A stretch of DNA of 64,000 nt from Rhodeus uyekii (GCA_037043235.1 JAWRVZ010000079.1:2332001-2396000); one strand, 5' to 3'. Counted from the stretch's first letter, positions 40,643-52,900 are shown. Notes: generated by a model from the sequence alone, not told the origin. Numbers and translations: made by a program.

Positions 40643-43600
40643 TCTCACCCCAGTTTGTCCACCTGGCCCTTCTGCAAGAGTGTAGTGTAACATAAATTGT
40701 GAGCCATCATGATTGAGGGATACAGTGAGGAGAAATCCAGAGTTGTTATAGGAACACTGTAATACCTGTAGACACATAGACGCAAGTGAATCATTTGCTG
40801 AATCGAAACGTTGCTTTAATATACATAGTATGAAAAACATTACATAGTACCAACATCCGAAATAATGTCAATTTTGTTTTTAGAATAAAAATCCTGCAAC
40901 ATCTGTTGTCAGATTCCAAAGTTTTTGGAATAAATATTTCTGCCTTAAGAACATTTATTTATTAGTCTGTGTCTGTGGTCAGTAAGATTTTTTAAATGTT
41001 TTTGAAAGAAGTTGAAACAAAGGCTGTATTTATTTGATACAAAGTACTGGGGAAAAAGTAATAATCTGCAGTAATTTTGTGTGCAATTCAATTTAAAGTT
41101 ATGCTATATGTAATTTATTCCTGTGATTCAAAGCTGAATTTACTGATGTTTCAGTGTCACATGATCCTTCAGAAATCATTCTAACATGATGATTTGATAC
41201 AAAACACAGTGGAATACGGTTGTCGACGGTCTCGGGGTTGCAAAAAAGCATCAAGATAACCGACAGCCAATATGGCGATTTATTTGATGAAGCGTTCGGC
41301 ATGCTATAAAAATGTACATACACTGTATGCTAATGACCTTGAGACTGTATCTACATTATGTTTGCTAACAACAAAAGGCATATGTGCACCAACTAACAGC
41401 AGAGATTTACCTGTATACAATAAAAAAACACCTTCGATTCTCGATACAAAGCTTTAAATATATTCTCCAACATTGCAAACACAATTTCACTCACAGTGTA
41501 AACAGTCATAACATATTTGTGAGGTCATCACGCTGTACTAGATTGCATACTTTCTTGCGTTCTGCCTGTCTAATGTGCTTTCTCAACAAATTCGGGTTCG
41601 TCCCGTCTTTTAACAACCGGGTTCTTCAATCCGCAGCGGCGCTGAGCAGAGTGCACGTCAGAACAAAGTATGAGGCTTAGATAAACATGTGCATTTGTCC
41701 CTCTTTTGTGCTCGAGATATTAGTGTTCGGCAACATTAAGGAATCGACATTACCGAAAAGATCGCTTTTACAGAATACATCCTCGCTTAATAAAAGTTCA
41801 TTTATTAACAAAACTCTTGATGACCCCAAACTTATGATGTTTTGAGTATATGCAATTAACTTATTCTCCAATCACAAAAAGTGGATACAAACCCTTTCTC
41901 TGGTTCTATGACAGTGGCTCCAGTGTAGTCCTCCCCTCCCTCTGTCCTCACCACTGGCATCACCAGATCCTGCTTCATAGCCTACACCATAAAACAGTAA
42001 TTTAGCCATACCCATTAAATGTTGGCTACGCTATCTACATCGACATATGTTATAGAAAGACATGCACAGACCTGTCTCAGCAGCTGTGAAACCACTTTAA
42101 TCTGCTGTCCTCGAGAAAGCAGGTAAGTCAAGGGCACCCCAGTTACTCTGGCCATTTCCATGTAATTAATGACGCACATCAACTTCTGCAGCAAGCGCAG
42201 GGGCAGATATGCATCCTTCAGACAGTATACAGCCAAACGCCTGCGGGTCTGCTCATTCCCATTCTAATTCAAAATAGAGAGAGAGAGAAAAGTTCAGAGA
42301 GTTTACTGGACTCCAGATGTCAAAGATGGAGTTGTCTGATTGAGTAGAACAGAAATCTGATTGGCTGCACCTGCAGATCTGTGATGATTGAATGCTGCAC
42401 ATCCTCCTTCTGCTCTTGCAGAAAATGGAAACTGACGGCATTTAGTGTATAAGAGCGCAGTTTGTAATCTCTCAGCAACACCTACACCACAGGAAAAAAC
42501 AGGGTGAGTAAGCATTAGCAGTCATAAATCAATCTGATGACAATGTGAGAGTCTGAATTTAAGTGTGCATACCTGTAATAGGTCAAACTGCACACGTCCT
42601 TCCATATTAACAGTTTTGTTCTCTCTGCGGCCCATCTGCTTGCTCTGGAAGCTGGAGTCTTTCAGAACAGATTTGATGCCCCGCACACGGCCCAGATATG
42701 GGAACAAATTGACCTACGGAGACAGAAACACGAGTGACTCGAATCATCATTTTCCTGCCTGAATTATAATTTAAAAAATGTGTTTGTGTTTTATGTTACA
42801 CCAAAAAGAGAAAAAAAATGTTGAATTTTTCATTGTGTTAAAACATAGAAACACGCTTTACCTTTAAAGTAGCGGCTCTGTTGAGAAGGTACGGAAAGTC
42901 AAAGTTCTGGATATTGTAGCCAGTGATGATGTCAGGATCCACTGTCCTCACAAACTCAGCCCAACTCTGAGATAACACACATATACATTTATTTACATAA
43001 TATTTGTGAGGATGGATAGATAGATCATTTAATCATTCATCACCGTTCATTTAAACCATTTGTCGGGCGAGAAATACTAAACCATAATAAAGAGCTTTTA
43101 GAGAGCTTTTTTTATTTCAAAAATAATGGAGTCAATAACTTTATCCCTGTTGTCAATAGCTTTATTAGTCACTCAAATTGAATTAACCTTTAGCTCAACT
43201 ACGTTATCAAACAGCTAATAATGTGTTGGTAATGTCATGTCAGACAGCTGCCTTCTAAAAATCAGCATCCTTAGAAACGATTTGAGCAGCTCAGTGGAAA
43301 ATCAGTGAAATTCATCATAACTTACATCATATACATAATTCACCTGCTGTATTGCTAATTCTATCCGATTTTTCATTTCAACAGAAAAATATAGCAGGAC
43401 TGTAAGTTACACTGGTACATTGACGTGATTTCCAAGGCAGTTTGTGACGTAGAGAACACCAGCGATTTCAAAACGCATTTTGAGTTCGTCTTTGGTTCAC
43501 TGGTGTTTTAAGGAGAAAATACTCAGCAATGGTGTTACCTTATGGATTTACATATCATCTTAAAGCATATTTAAAATCCCCACAGATATATAAACAAGAT

Positions 43601-46600
43601 TTTCACCACAGGTGGAGTTTAAGCTTCAAGTATGCACATTAAGCTTGCTACCTCAGAGACATTGGCAAACATCAAATGAATTTTCTGAGATCAGAATGAC
43701 AACAAAATAAATAATCTATAACATTTTGAATTTCTGCCCGACATATTACCCTACAGACCAGCCGTGTTAATGAAGTCACTACATGAGCCTTCACCAATTC
43801 CTGTGGATGTAACCGACTGATTCAAGTTGATTTTATTTGACCAAGCTTCCTCTAACATTTAGTCAACTAGCAGTGAGTAGCTCTGAAATGGCACCATGTA
43901 CATTTACATTTGAGAGAAAACACAGTACCTGCAGAAGCTGTCTCTCCTGAGTAAAGCAGAGAATCTGGGAGCCCACTATACTGGAACAGCTCTGTAAGGT
44001 GAAGACTGTGCGGATAAATGGCTCTTTCTCTCCCTGACGCTGTACCATAGAGGCGATTTGAATCACAGGGTCAATCTCCGGCTCGGGAAACACACCTTTA
44101 ACACACACAAACAGTTCAGTTAGCAATTAACTAAAGACAATGAAAATTTTAACTTGAGAGGGCACTAAAGAGTTTGACAAAACTCCCCAAATTTCCAAAT
44201 AAAAGTGTGCCAAATTTCACAACTTCCAACCAGATCATTTTATGGGAAGACAAACAATCCAATGGAGCAAAACTAGAATAACCTAAGCTATAATAAACAC
44301 CTTTTCTGCCAGCACACTCAATATCAAAGCTCAGGACTCTGAGTGGAGCGATCCTCTGCCATTCTCCTTCAGCTGGATGACTGACCAGATCATTCCAGGC
44401 CACATCCACCTCATACTGACACAGGGAAACCTGAGAGAGAAATCATTCGGACAATTCAATGGATCACCCTAATACCTAAACATTTATGCATTTGGCAGGC
44501 GCTTTTATCCAAAGCGACTTACATTGACACTCTAATTAGAGTAATTTAGAATTAGAGAAAATTAGAGTCTCTAATTTTCCCTGGGACTCAAACCCACGAC
44601 CTTGCCGTTGCAGGCGCCATGCTCAACTGTTTGAGCTACAGGTAAAGCTCAAAGTGAGCCTAAGTGACTGTTGTTGTTTTTACCTTTCCTGGATATTTTG
44701 AATCTGTCTGTCCTTCACTTCTCTCTTCCCTCAGCCTGTACTTCCCTTTTGGAAGCTCAATCCAGCAGCAACCGACAACATCACTGTCCACCATGAACCT
44801 GCAATCACACATAGCAGACCTTACATGCAGTATCAGGTCAAGCAAACAATGTTTACCACACATTACCAGTAGAGCTGTACAATTCTGGATAAACTGAAAA
44901 ATCACGATTTTGAGATTTTGAATAAACAAGAGAAGAGCAGCCATCTCACACGGCATGGCAGACTAGTTCACACAGAGGTTGCGACTCCTGAAATGTTACG
45001 GGTGCGAGTTCGTTTATAGAATAGGGTTCACTCCTGTACAGAACTGAACTGTGTGAACGCAACTGTATCAAAGACCTGAACACAGGACTTTTGTTTACAA
45101 GACTGACGATTATATTCTGTTGCTGCGTCAATGCAGCTTTTGTGAAGCTGTTTCAGACATGTTTGCTGTGATTGTACTTGTCAAAGGCAGAATTGTTGTC
45201 ATTAAGGTAGGTGCTTAAATTGAGATCTTTGACAATTAATTGTGCAGCTCTAATCAGCAGTTTCAGACACTTTCAAATACAAACACACACAAAAAAAAAA
45301 AAAAAAACACACACACCTGATCTCAAAGTCAATGTTGGCTTCAAAAGCCTGGTAGCTCTGGGTGGAGAAATTGGCAAATCTAAAACCCTGCTCCAGGATA
45401 CGCTTCGCTGGGGCAACCAGACGCGGCATCGCCATGGTAATGCGCAGAAAGTCATGAGGTTGGTTTCCATGGTAATGATACATACCTTAACGCAAATATG
45501 GAAAAGCTATTCAGCTACAAACAGGTCATACATACAGTTCTATTTAGACTACCTTTACGTGTTTGTGGCTTCTTTTTTTGTTTTGAAAAAGAAATACTTT
45601 TTTTTTTTTCAGCAAGGGTGCATTAAATTGACCAAAAGTAAAAGTAAAGACAATGACTAAATGTACCATGGTTTCCACAAAAATGTTACAATTACTACAC
45701 ATGATAAGAATGTGTTTTCTGAGCATCATATTACACTGATGAGTAATGATGCTAAAAACTACACTAAAATCACAGGAATACATTAAATTTAAAAATATAT
45801 TCAAATAGAAAACGGTTCTTTTAAATTGTCATAATATTTCACAATATTACTGTTTTACTGATCAACTATATGCAGCCTTGATGAACAGAAAAGACTCTTT
45901 TTTTTATCTTAGAGACCCTAAACTTTTGAATTGTAGTGCATCTGCACACAAATTACACTAAAATGACTTACTTTCTTTTTTAGTGATGTCCACTGCCAGC
46001 ACAGTGACCGCTATGTTGTCTTTGTTGGAGCGCATGTCCTTCAATACAGCAGAATTCAGCTCTCTCTGAAACTCAGCCAAATGTGCATTTGTAAAACCTG
46101 AGAGAGACACAAACATAGTGAGAAATTATGAAACAAGAGCTTACTACGGTACATGCCAATGACACTGAGCAGCATCCTGTTATTGGTGGCTCACCATTGG
46201 GGGATGGAACATAAAAATACGGGGCGAATCCATGAATATGACAGCACACGCTATTTCCACTATCCGTCACACCAAACATGCGCACTATGGGCACTTTTCC
46301 CTGTACCTGCCCAGGCATACCTGCTACCGCAGATCCTAAACACCAGACAACAGCATATTGAGGGAGAGGTCAAGATGATCATTGATATAAATCATTGATT
46401 TTTATGTACATGTCTCTCTCACCCAGGTAGTAATCCAGGTCTATCTGCTGGAAAATGAGTGTGTCTGAGTTTGGTTGAAAATGCTGTGCATGAGGTCGTT
46501 TCCAACGCGGATTAAGATCAGCAGAGAATAAGTCACCTGAACAAAAGAGGGTAGATTATGTCGAGGTCAAGGGTCAAAAAGTTAGCAATTAATGTTAGTC

Positions 46601-47059
46601 CTTGCATACAAACAATAGAATAAAATTCAATTAAAAAAAAGTAAATATTAAAGAAAATAAACCTTGTAATCTTGGAAAATTCAGATCCAAGGTGCAATAC
46701 CATAAGCAGAAGCTTTTAACAAGCTGTGGGAACTAAAACTGTGTTTAACTAATAAACTCAATTAGTGTATATATATGATTTTATATACATTTATAATATA
46801 TGATGATGCATTTCCTTTGTCCTATAAGATTATGGAATTTTTTTTTTGTACTGTAACTATACGCATCTGTTGGTATGTTGTTTTGAATATTTTGCAGATA
46901 CTTAGGAGTATAATTAAATATAAGAAAAACAAACATACCCACTGGAATGACATCATGACCAGCTTGCCCCTCCCCGGACTCCACCTCCATGTCCATTTCA
47001 TCAAATAGAGCAAGTTCCTCTTCAAACTGGGAGGGACTATCCTCCCATTCTGTGCTCAT
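36002..47059 (-). CDS. pold1: DNA polymerase delta catalytic subunit (p125)
   Basis: Replicative B-family polymerase with 3'-5' proofreading. 26 coding exons: 47059-46939, 46536-46423, 46335-46195, 46097-45972, 45485-45317, 44798-44684, 44430-44301, 44095-43929, 42966-42862, 42713-42573, 42481-42371, 42263-42072, 41981-41893, 40765-40649, 40488-40375, 40263-40116, 40035-39940, 39855-39718, 39373-39198, 39030-38878, 38021-37919, 37840-37708, 36609-36496, 36410-36358, 36274-36177, 36089-36002; in frame, 1083 aa. Exonuclease motifs: FDIECAGRKG, NIQNFDFPYL, YCLKDAYLPLRLL. Polymerase motif A: TLDFSSLYPSIMMAHNL; motif C: YGDTDSV; KVSANSVYGFTGA between them. The C-terminus has CysA (CIGC...CDFC) and CysB (CQRC...CTSRDC, the iron-sulphur site). 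Human POLD1 has 1107 aa; the missing 20-odd residues are the basic N-terminus. An in-frame TAG just before the chosen ATG overlaps a possible acceptor, so an upstream coding exon is possible. Confidence 0.97.
38152..38175. repeat. (TA)n microsatellite
   Basis: Run of alternating TA in the pold1 intron between exons 20 and 21. Simple sequence only. Confidence 0.9.
39420..39600. repeat. TTACAATAAGGT-family repeat in a pold1 intron
   Basis: Starts ACTTTACAATAAGGTCCCAT and contains TTTTGATTTTAATAAATG and GAAATTAACATCAACTAAG, shared with the 16080 copy. Confidence 0.65.
40578..40639 (-). repeat. (TG)n tract next to the pold1 exon 14 donor
   Basis: About 31 CA units on the plus strand, UG units in the pold1 transcript. 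The first unit lies 9 nt after the exon 14 splice donor. Exon 14 encodes polymerase motif A. Confidence 0.95.
40970..41206. repeat. Interspersed fish repeat interrupted by a Tigger element
   Basis: Words AGGCTGTATTTATTTGAT, TTATTCCTGTGATTCAAAGC and TCACATGATCCTTCAGAAATC identify the common family. The copy stops at 41206 where the Tigger-type end CACAGTGGAATACGG begins, and a possible remnant of its other end (GATGACCCCAAACTTATGATG) follows at about 41818. Confidence 0.6.
41207..41767. mobile_element. Tigger/pogo-like element copy in pold1 intron 13
   Basis: Left end CACAGTGGAATACGGTTGTC. The interior (GCCAATATGGCGATTTATTT, GGCATATGTGCACCAACTAA, CACCTTCGATTCTCGATAC) matches 19205-19475. The right part has CTCGAGATATTAGTGTTCGG-like sequence. 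About 560 bp with no usable transposase frame. Confidence 0.6.
44480..44642 (-). repeat. tRNA-derived SINE
   Basis: Read on the minus strand it begins CCTGTAGCTCAAACAGTTGA (A-box-like), then GGTCGTGGGTTTGAGTCCC (B-box-like), and ends with the family tail AAGTCGCTTTGGATAAAAGC and GCCAAATGC. This is the layout of a tRNA-headed SINE. It lies in the pold1 intron between exons 6 and 7. Confidence 0.8.
45590..45940. repeat. Interspersed fish repeat in a pold1 intron
   Basis: Contains CAGCAAGGGTGCATTAAATTG, AATATTTCACAATATTACTG, GCAGCCTTGATGAAC and the end CCCTAAACTTTTGAATTGTAGTG, diagnostic of the common family; internal order suggests two joined partial copies. Confidence 0.55.
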
Positions 47060-47879
47060 TTTCCCCTATGCATTCAACCAGTTACAAAAAGCAACAACAA
47101 CAAAAACACTCACAAACTTCTGTCTTGCCAACTAAACAGAATGTAGGAGTCTATAACAATTTATTTATAGAGTATAAAGGAATATAACAAACATATTGTA
47201 CGCGTCACACGATTAAACGTCTCAAAGTAAAAAAAAAACGTCCAAACAACTTAGAACATAACATTTAGATGCAACATGTGACAGCGTATTTACATAAAAG
47301 GGCGGGGCTAATGAGTCTCTCCATCATCTCCTCACTGTTTGTTCATGCGGCTTTACGCACACGTTACTTATAATAAAAAAAATAGTGATTTGGAAAACAT
47401 ACTCTTTCACTTGTTCTGCTTCCATTTAGAAGCAATATCTGATCTTTAGGCTCTCAACAATTGTTGAATATTATTGAGCATACGTATTCAAATTTCATTT
47501 ACCAACTAATGTACACAAGATATAGGATTAAAATATTGTTTATATTATTTTACTTATAATTGATCAGAACTGGAAAACCAGCAATCACACGAAACATACT
47601 GAAACAGCAATAATAAGACCGTACTCATGCTGTTTATTTTCACACTGCGTGATAAATAATACGCTAGGCGAACTGGACGAACTAGAAACTCAGCAGAAGA
47701 TGTTAGCAATATGCAAACAACAAAGAAAGCCAACAAATTCGTGCAAAATGAGCTGAATCATGTAGTCTAAGATATTGAGGTGAACTCTAGCCACGGAACA
47801 AATGCAGAATCTTTCACCTTTTATTCCAGCTCGAGCTCTGTTACTCCATATATGTGATATTGATAAATCTCCCGCCACT

Positions 47880-48045
47880 TCACAGTGTTGAATGTCAGTT
47901 TCCACCGGACATAAGCAACTTCCGTTTTCCCGGTAAAATTGCGTCTGGTCCACGAAGCGCTGCAATTAGTCAAAATACCGGAAGTTATTCACTTGCATGG
48001 ATGAGTCGACGATAACGGCCATGTTGAGAGGGTCGTCATTATGAA
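47880..48045 (-). promoter_or_regulatory. Probable pold1 promoter and non-coding first exon
   Basis: Contains two ETS-type motifs (CCGGAAGT at 47978-47985, and ACTTCCG at 47918-47924) and a YY1-type motif (GCCATGTT at 48018-48025, AACATGGC on the pold1 strand). TATA-less ETS/YY1 promoters are usual for replication genes. On the minus strand an exon-like segment ends GGAATAAAAG followed by GTGAAAG at about 47815. The transcription start itself is inferred. Confidence 0.4.
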
Positions 48046-48441
48046 AAGTGATTAAAAACCGTATAGATAAATAAATAATTGGATGTGTGCCAAAATTATA
48101 CAAATTATAAGACACACATTACAGTTTAGATGCAGCAAAATAGCTATTTTGTTCCTTGTCATTTCAAAATATTTACTTTACCTGATGTTTTTGTTATACC
48201 AGAACATTTAAACAATTCAAAGGATTGCAGCCTCTGAAAATAATACATAAATAATGATATGTATTTACCATAATGGTAAAAATATTTACCATACAATATA
48301 TACTATGTAAATTATATTTTTCTGACCCAGAGTACATAATTTGGTGTGATTGATTTGCATACAATTTTTGCCAAAGCATCAATGTATGGATTAAAAGCAG
48401 TCACAAGACAATAAAGTCAAATAACATATCATTCATTTTAA

Positions 48442-49326
48442 CCCTCCTGTTATCTTTGGGGTCAATTTGACCCCATTCAATTTTTAACGTCTGTAAAAAC
48501 ATGATTAATTTTATTTTTTTTGCTTCAAATTTACTGACTTTTCCTAATTTAATGAGGATAACTCTGTAAACATAAAATTATCGTGCTGATATTTTTTCAA
48601 TGTCCTGTACACATTTTGTAGCATCAGTGTTCCTTGGGGTCAATTTGACCCCAGGCTCTTTTAGCTGTATAAAACATAAGAAATATTAAAATTTCACACA
48701 CATTTGTTTTGGTTGTTTTATTGAGGTCACTATAACATGTTATAATTTTATAATGTTCATTATAATTTTATATATTCAATAATCTCTCTAGGGCTCTAAC
48801 CTAACATAACCATATTTGTAGTATTGCGAGAGCAACTAGTAGTTCACATTTTTACGCATTTGGCAGACGCTTTTATCCAAAGCAACTTATATTGCATTCA
48901 AGGAACACATTGAATCAGTTTTTGCTTTCCCTGGGATCAAACCCATGACCTTGGCATTGTAAGCACCAATGCTCTACTGATTGAGCTACAGGAAAGTTCA
49001 CATGACATGCGACATACCAAGCAAACCAGCCAAATATGGCATAAAAATATGGGCCGTATGTGATGCAGAGTCCAGCTATGCCTGGAATATGCAGGTGTAC
49101 ACGGGTTAAATCCCCTGGAGAAGCACCTGAAAAAAATTAGGGCATGAGGGTGGTACTAGACATGGCTGAGGGACTGAATGGCCATAACATTACATGTGAT
49201 CATTTTTTCACATCGTACGCCCTGGGTGAAGAACTGCTAAAAAGGACGGCTACCGTGTTGAGGACAGTGAGAAAAAATAAGCCAGAACTTTCCTTGCTAA
49301 AGCATTATACACAAAACAAGCAATGA
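48442..49326 (+). pseudogene. piggyBac-like transposon relic
   Basis: The 5' end is TTAA (48438-48441) followed by CCCTCCTGTTAT, the TTAA target and CCCT-type end of piggyBac elements. The perfect palindrome GGGGTCAATTTGACCCC occurs at 48458-48474 and again at 48636-48652. At 49029-49325 the plus strand encodes transposase pieces: AVCDAESSYAWNMQVYTG, a stop, then VVLDMAEGL, CDHFFTSYALGEELLKR and TVRKNKPEL. CD-FFTS contains a catalytic Asp region of piggyBac transposases. Stops, large deletions and a SINE insertion make it dead. Confidence 0.75.
48852..49000 (-). repeat. tRNA-derived SINE inside the piggyBac relic
   Basis: On the minus strand it begins CCTGTAGCTCAATCAGTAGA, then GGTCATGGGTTTGATCCCAG, and ends AAGTTGCTTTGGATAAAAGC and GTCTGCCAAATGCG. 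Same family as 44480-44642, less decayed in the head. Confidence 0.8.
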
Positions 49327-49639
49327 CAAGTAAAGGAAATATACAATACTACAGTAACAAAAATATAATAAAATAGTATTAAAAGAAGGTGCTATATAAT
49401 GAATAAAATAAATAGTAAAATGTACGTACATATCCATACATGTATATTTTACTATTTATTTTATTCATTACCTTACTTTAACATCATCTTTATTATATTT
49501 TTTATATATATTATATATGTGTCTTTGATCAAGGCTGTAGTTTCAGTGGTAGTTTCATGTGTAGTTGAAAGTGCATAAAAAGCCAACAGCTTATAAGTTG
49601 TCTAAGAAAAGAGATGCAGATTTTTATGTTTAGCCAATC

Positions 49640-49927
49640 AAAATGGTCATAGAGGTAAACGCCTAGTTCTCTGGGGAAGTGCGCGGTGCGACCGCACTCG
49701 CTTCTCTTCACTTACTCAGGGATCAAGAAGGCGGAGACAGCGTCATGAAAGACACGCCCATTTGTTTACGACGTCAGTGCTGTCACGCTGACGGACAGCC
49801 AAATTGTCCAATAGACAAGATGAATTTGCGCAAGAGACTCCGCCCACTGTCATATCATCCTCCTGGTTATTGATTTCAACAGATGTGAGGCTTGCGCCGC
49901 TGAGTGAGGAAAGGACGTTACCGCAGG
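49640..49927 (+). promoter_or_regulatory. Probable gys1 promoter and non-coding first exon
   Basis: GC-richer stretch with a CCAAT box (GTCCAATAGAC at about 49805), a GC-box-like CTCCGCCCACTG at about 49838, and an exon end GGACGTTACCGCAGG followed by the strong donor GTGAGTG at 49928. The next plus-strand exon with homology is gys1 exon 2 at 53404, so this is likely its untranslated first exon. Confidence 0.5.
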
Positions 49928-52900
49928 GTGAGTGAATAACTACTTTTCTGTGTTGTCAGTCTAAAGTTAAATGTCCATATGTTTTAAACCCCACAGAGGA
50001 ACGTTATCTTCCATCTGCGAAGGTTGTGATTGCTGTCACGCGCAGTGCTCTTCGTTTACCCTGGTCAAACCCACTTTTGCAGCTTGCGCTCGACTGGCCA
50101 GTCCGTCCTTCCTCTAACGTGAAGACGAAACGCCGCAACTTGAGACATTTTTGATCGTGTCCGCTTATTTATTTTGTGCACTTTCATGTTTGGGTCCACG
50201 AAACCCTTTACTTGCACGTTTGTTGATGACAATGACGTTCTGTTTGACTGTTTCTGTGTGAAGTCAGAGCGCACGTACCACGGCACACACACACACACAC
50301 ACACACACACATGCATACATGCACGCACGCACTTAACTCGTATGCGACCGAAGGACTCCGTTGTGAATGATATTTCACATGGTGGCTTCATAGTGTGTTC
50401 ACTTGTGTTTATGTTGCATTGAGGACCTTTAAGTACCGTTATTTCTTTAATGAACCCTGGCTGGGTTTATCTCTTTCTGTCCTTATCGTAAAACAGGCCT
50501 CATGTTGCTCAAGTATGTTGTAATTTGAGAGTGTGTAAGTGATGGTGTGAATTACTGTCCCGGTATTTCATATAGTTATAGTTGTGATGCATGCCTAAAC
50601 TTGAGATGAAAGCACAATGTATTTGTAGACCTCTCATCTGATCTGAAAATAGACCTGTATGGAAGTAAATTAATGTCAAATACATTGCATTAACCGTGCT
50701 TGCATGTTTATGGCCTGAAATTCAATGTTTTTTTAGTTTTAGCTATGAAAGTTTCAATTCAAAGTGCCTAAAACAAACAGTTAATAATAACAATTCACCT
50801 TTCAGATTTCACTTCCTAAATATTTGGTCTGTTTATAAATGCAACTTATAATATTCGACAGGCAATTTTCGGGCCATTTTATTTTGCTTTACAAATTCAG
50901 TGGTTCAAATTTGACAAATTCAACATGGCACATCTGGAAACTGCAGGAAAAGCGTGTTGAATAAGTTCACTTTCAGTTAATTGTAATTCACTCTTCATAA
51001 AATTCTGGAGTATATGCAAAACTTGCCATCATAAAAACTCAGGCAGCCGACTTTGACACAAATATTAATTTCACATTCTTAACTTTTGGCCATGGATTTA
51101 CATCTGAGAAAGACCAATTTGTCTCGATTGTTTAGTTTTAACTTAATTTTGAAGCATGATTGTTATTTTTGAGAATTTGACAATGAATACTGGTTGCTTA
51201 ATGAGCTCCATCCAGCTAAAGCAGCCGGTGTAACACGTTCCCTCTTACTCTGTCTGCAAATTTTTATTATTATGAGTATAATCTTATGAAAATATTCTTT
51301 CACATGATGGATGTTTTAGGGGAGTTTATGCCAAATAAAGAAAGAGAATGATGAGGACTGGAAGGAGCTGTCAGTGACTGGTCATGTGACCTGCCACTGG
51401 CTGCTGGCAGTCTTATTCTGGTGGGTCATGTGACCAGTCACTGGCTGGTGGCAGCTGACAGTCTGCTGTGGCAAGTAGTTTAAGGAAATACAGATTTTTT
51501 TTGGCAGATTTTGTGTTTTCTATTCTGCCCTTTTGAGCTTGGGAATTACATTAAATTATTGTTAGTTTAAGCATTAAGTATTTTCTCCCCCATAGAAAAT
51601 CATTATAAAGAATAGCGTGTAGCATCTGGTTTCTTCTGCTTGCGTCACCAATATAGTGGGTAATTTGTATTGCCTGTATGTATTACCCAAGTTAAGCGTT
51701 TTATTCTTTTAAACAATGATTTAATGATTTTTCTATGGCAAAAAAAACTTTCTGGACTCATCTGCTTGTGTATATATAGCATGTGGTGTTTTGCATATTG
51801 TACATAAATAAAGTGTTTGTTGAGTTTGATCTTTTATTACTAACAAGATATGTTAAGCATTTTCTTTATAACAGGTTCCTATTCTGAGTGCTTTCAGTTT
51901 TCGTTTGGTTTGGGTCAGTGTGACCCAAGATCGAGATCGCTCTAAACGCCGGTGTGGTCCAACTGTGGTGTGAAGCTGAATCGATTACAATAAGTTATCC
52001 TCTTTTTCTGAGAAATAATGGTGCCATTTACGGGATTTTCAGCAAACGGCTCCGTGGGAATTGGGTTAATAGTTTGACAGTTACGCAGAACCGCATCAAA
52101 ACAAAGAAACTTCGCGCGGAGTACATCGAATTTGCAATGAGTTAAATTATATAAAAAGCAAATGGCCAGCGCAAGGGTCAACAGACGCGCTTAGTTTATC
52201 TACATATTTCGCCAGCTCTTCCCTTCAGGCCGGTTGTCATGGTAACGTGTAGGGGTCATAGGGCGTCAGTGCTGTCAGTTGTCACATGGTCCGGGGTAAA
52301 AACAACATTTGTGAACACGAACCGAAATAACTGAAAAAAATATACAATTTGATTTGGTGCGCTCCGACACCAAAATGTGTGAAAACAGCCTTACCTGGAT
52401 ATAGTGTACATCAACAATAATGTTTATACCGCGTTTGGGCTTGTGTCTGCCTATTAAGCCACGTTATGCATTATTGAGTGTGACGTATTGAATAAAGCTT
52501 AAGAACTGCCGGTATATACAGTTAAGAAAACTAAACAATCAAGGGAAACGTATGTTTGATCTATGCATCAGAGGAATAACGTTATAATCTGTACACGGGG
52601 AATGTAACCACGATGACCTTTGAATTAAATGTCTAAATCCGCTTTTTCGCACATATGTTAGTCATCACCCGCGTGCGCCTTCTGTCGGTCAGGCGACTAA
52701 CAGCAGCTGAAGATCATGCGTCGGCAGATTCGACACTCTACTACTTTTCCTAAAATTCCCGGATGTGCCATGTTGAATTTTCTGTCGAATTTGAACCAAT
52801 GAATTTGTGGAAGCGAATTTGAAAAGCCAAATAAAAAGGACCGAAATTTGGAAAATTTATAGGTTGTATTTTTAAACAGACCGAATATTTTGGAAGAGAA

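Larger units (their letters stand above)
48046..49640. other. Spacer between the divergent pold1 and gys1 promoters
   Basis: About 400 bp of AT-rich unique sequence (48046-48440) is followed by the piggyBac relic with its SINE, and then by AT-rich sequence (49330-49640). No further gene visible on either strand. Confidence 0.6.

Noticed and set aside
44480..44642. tRNA gene on the minus strand
   Set aside because: A- and B-box-like words are present, but no cloverleaf can be drawn and the family tail follows; it is a SINE. The same applies at 48852-49000.
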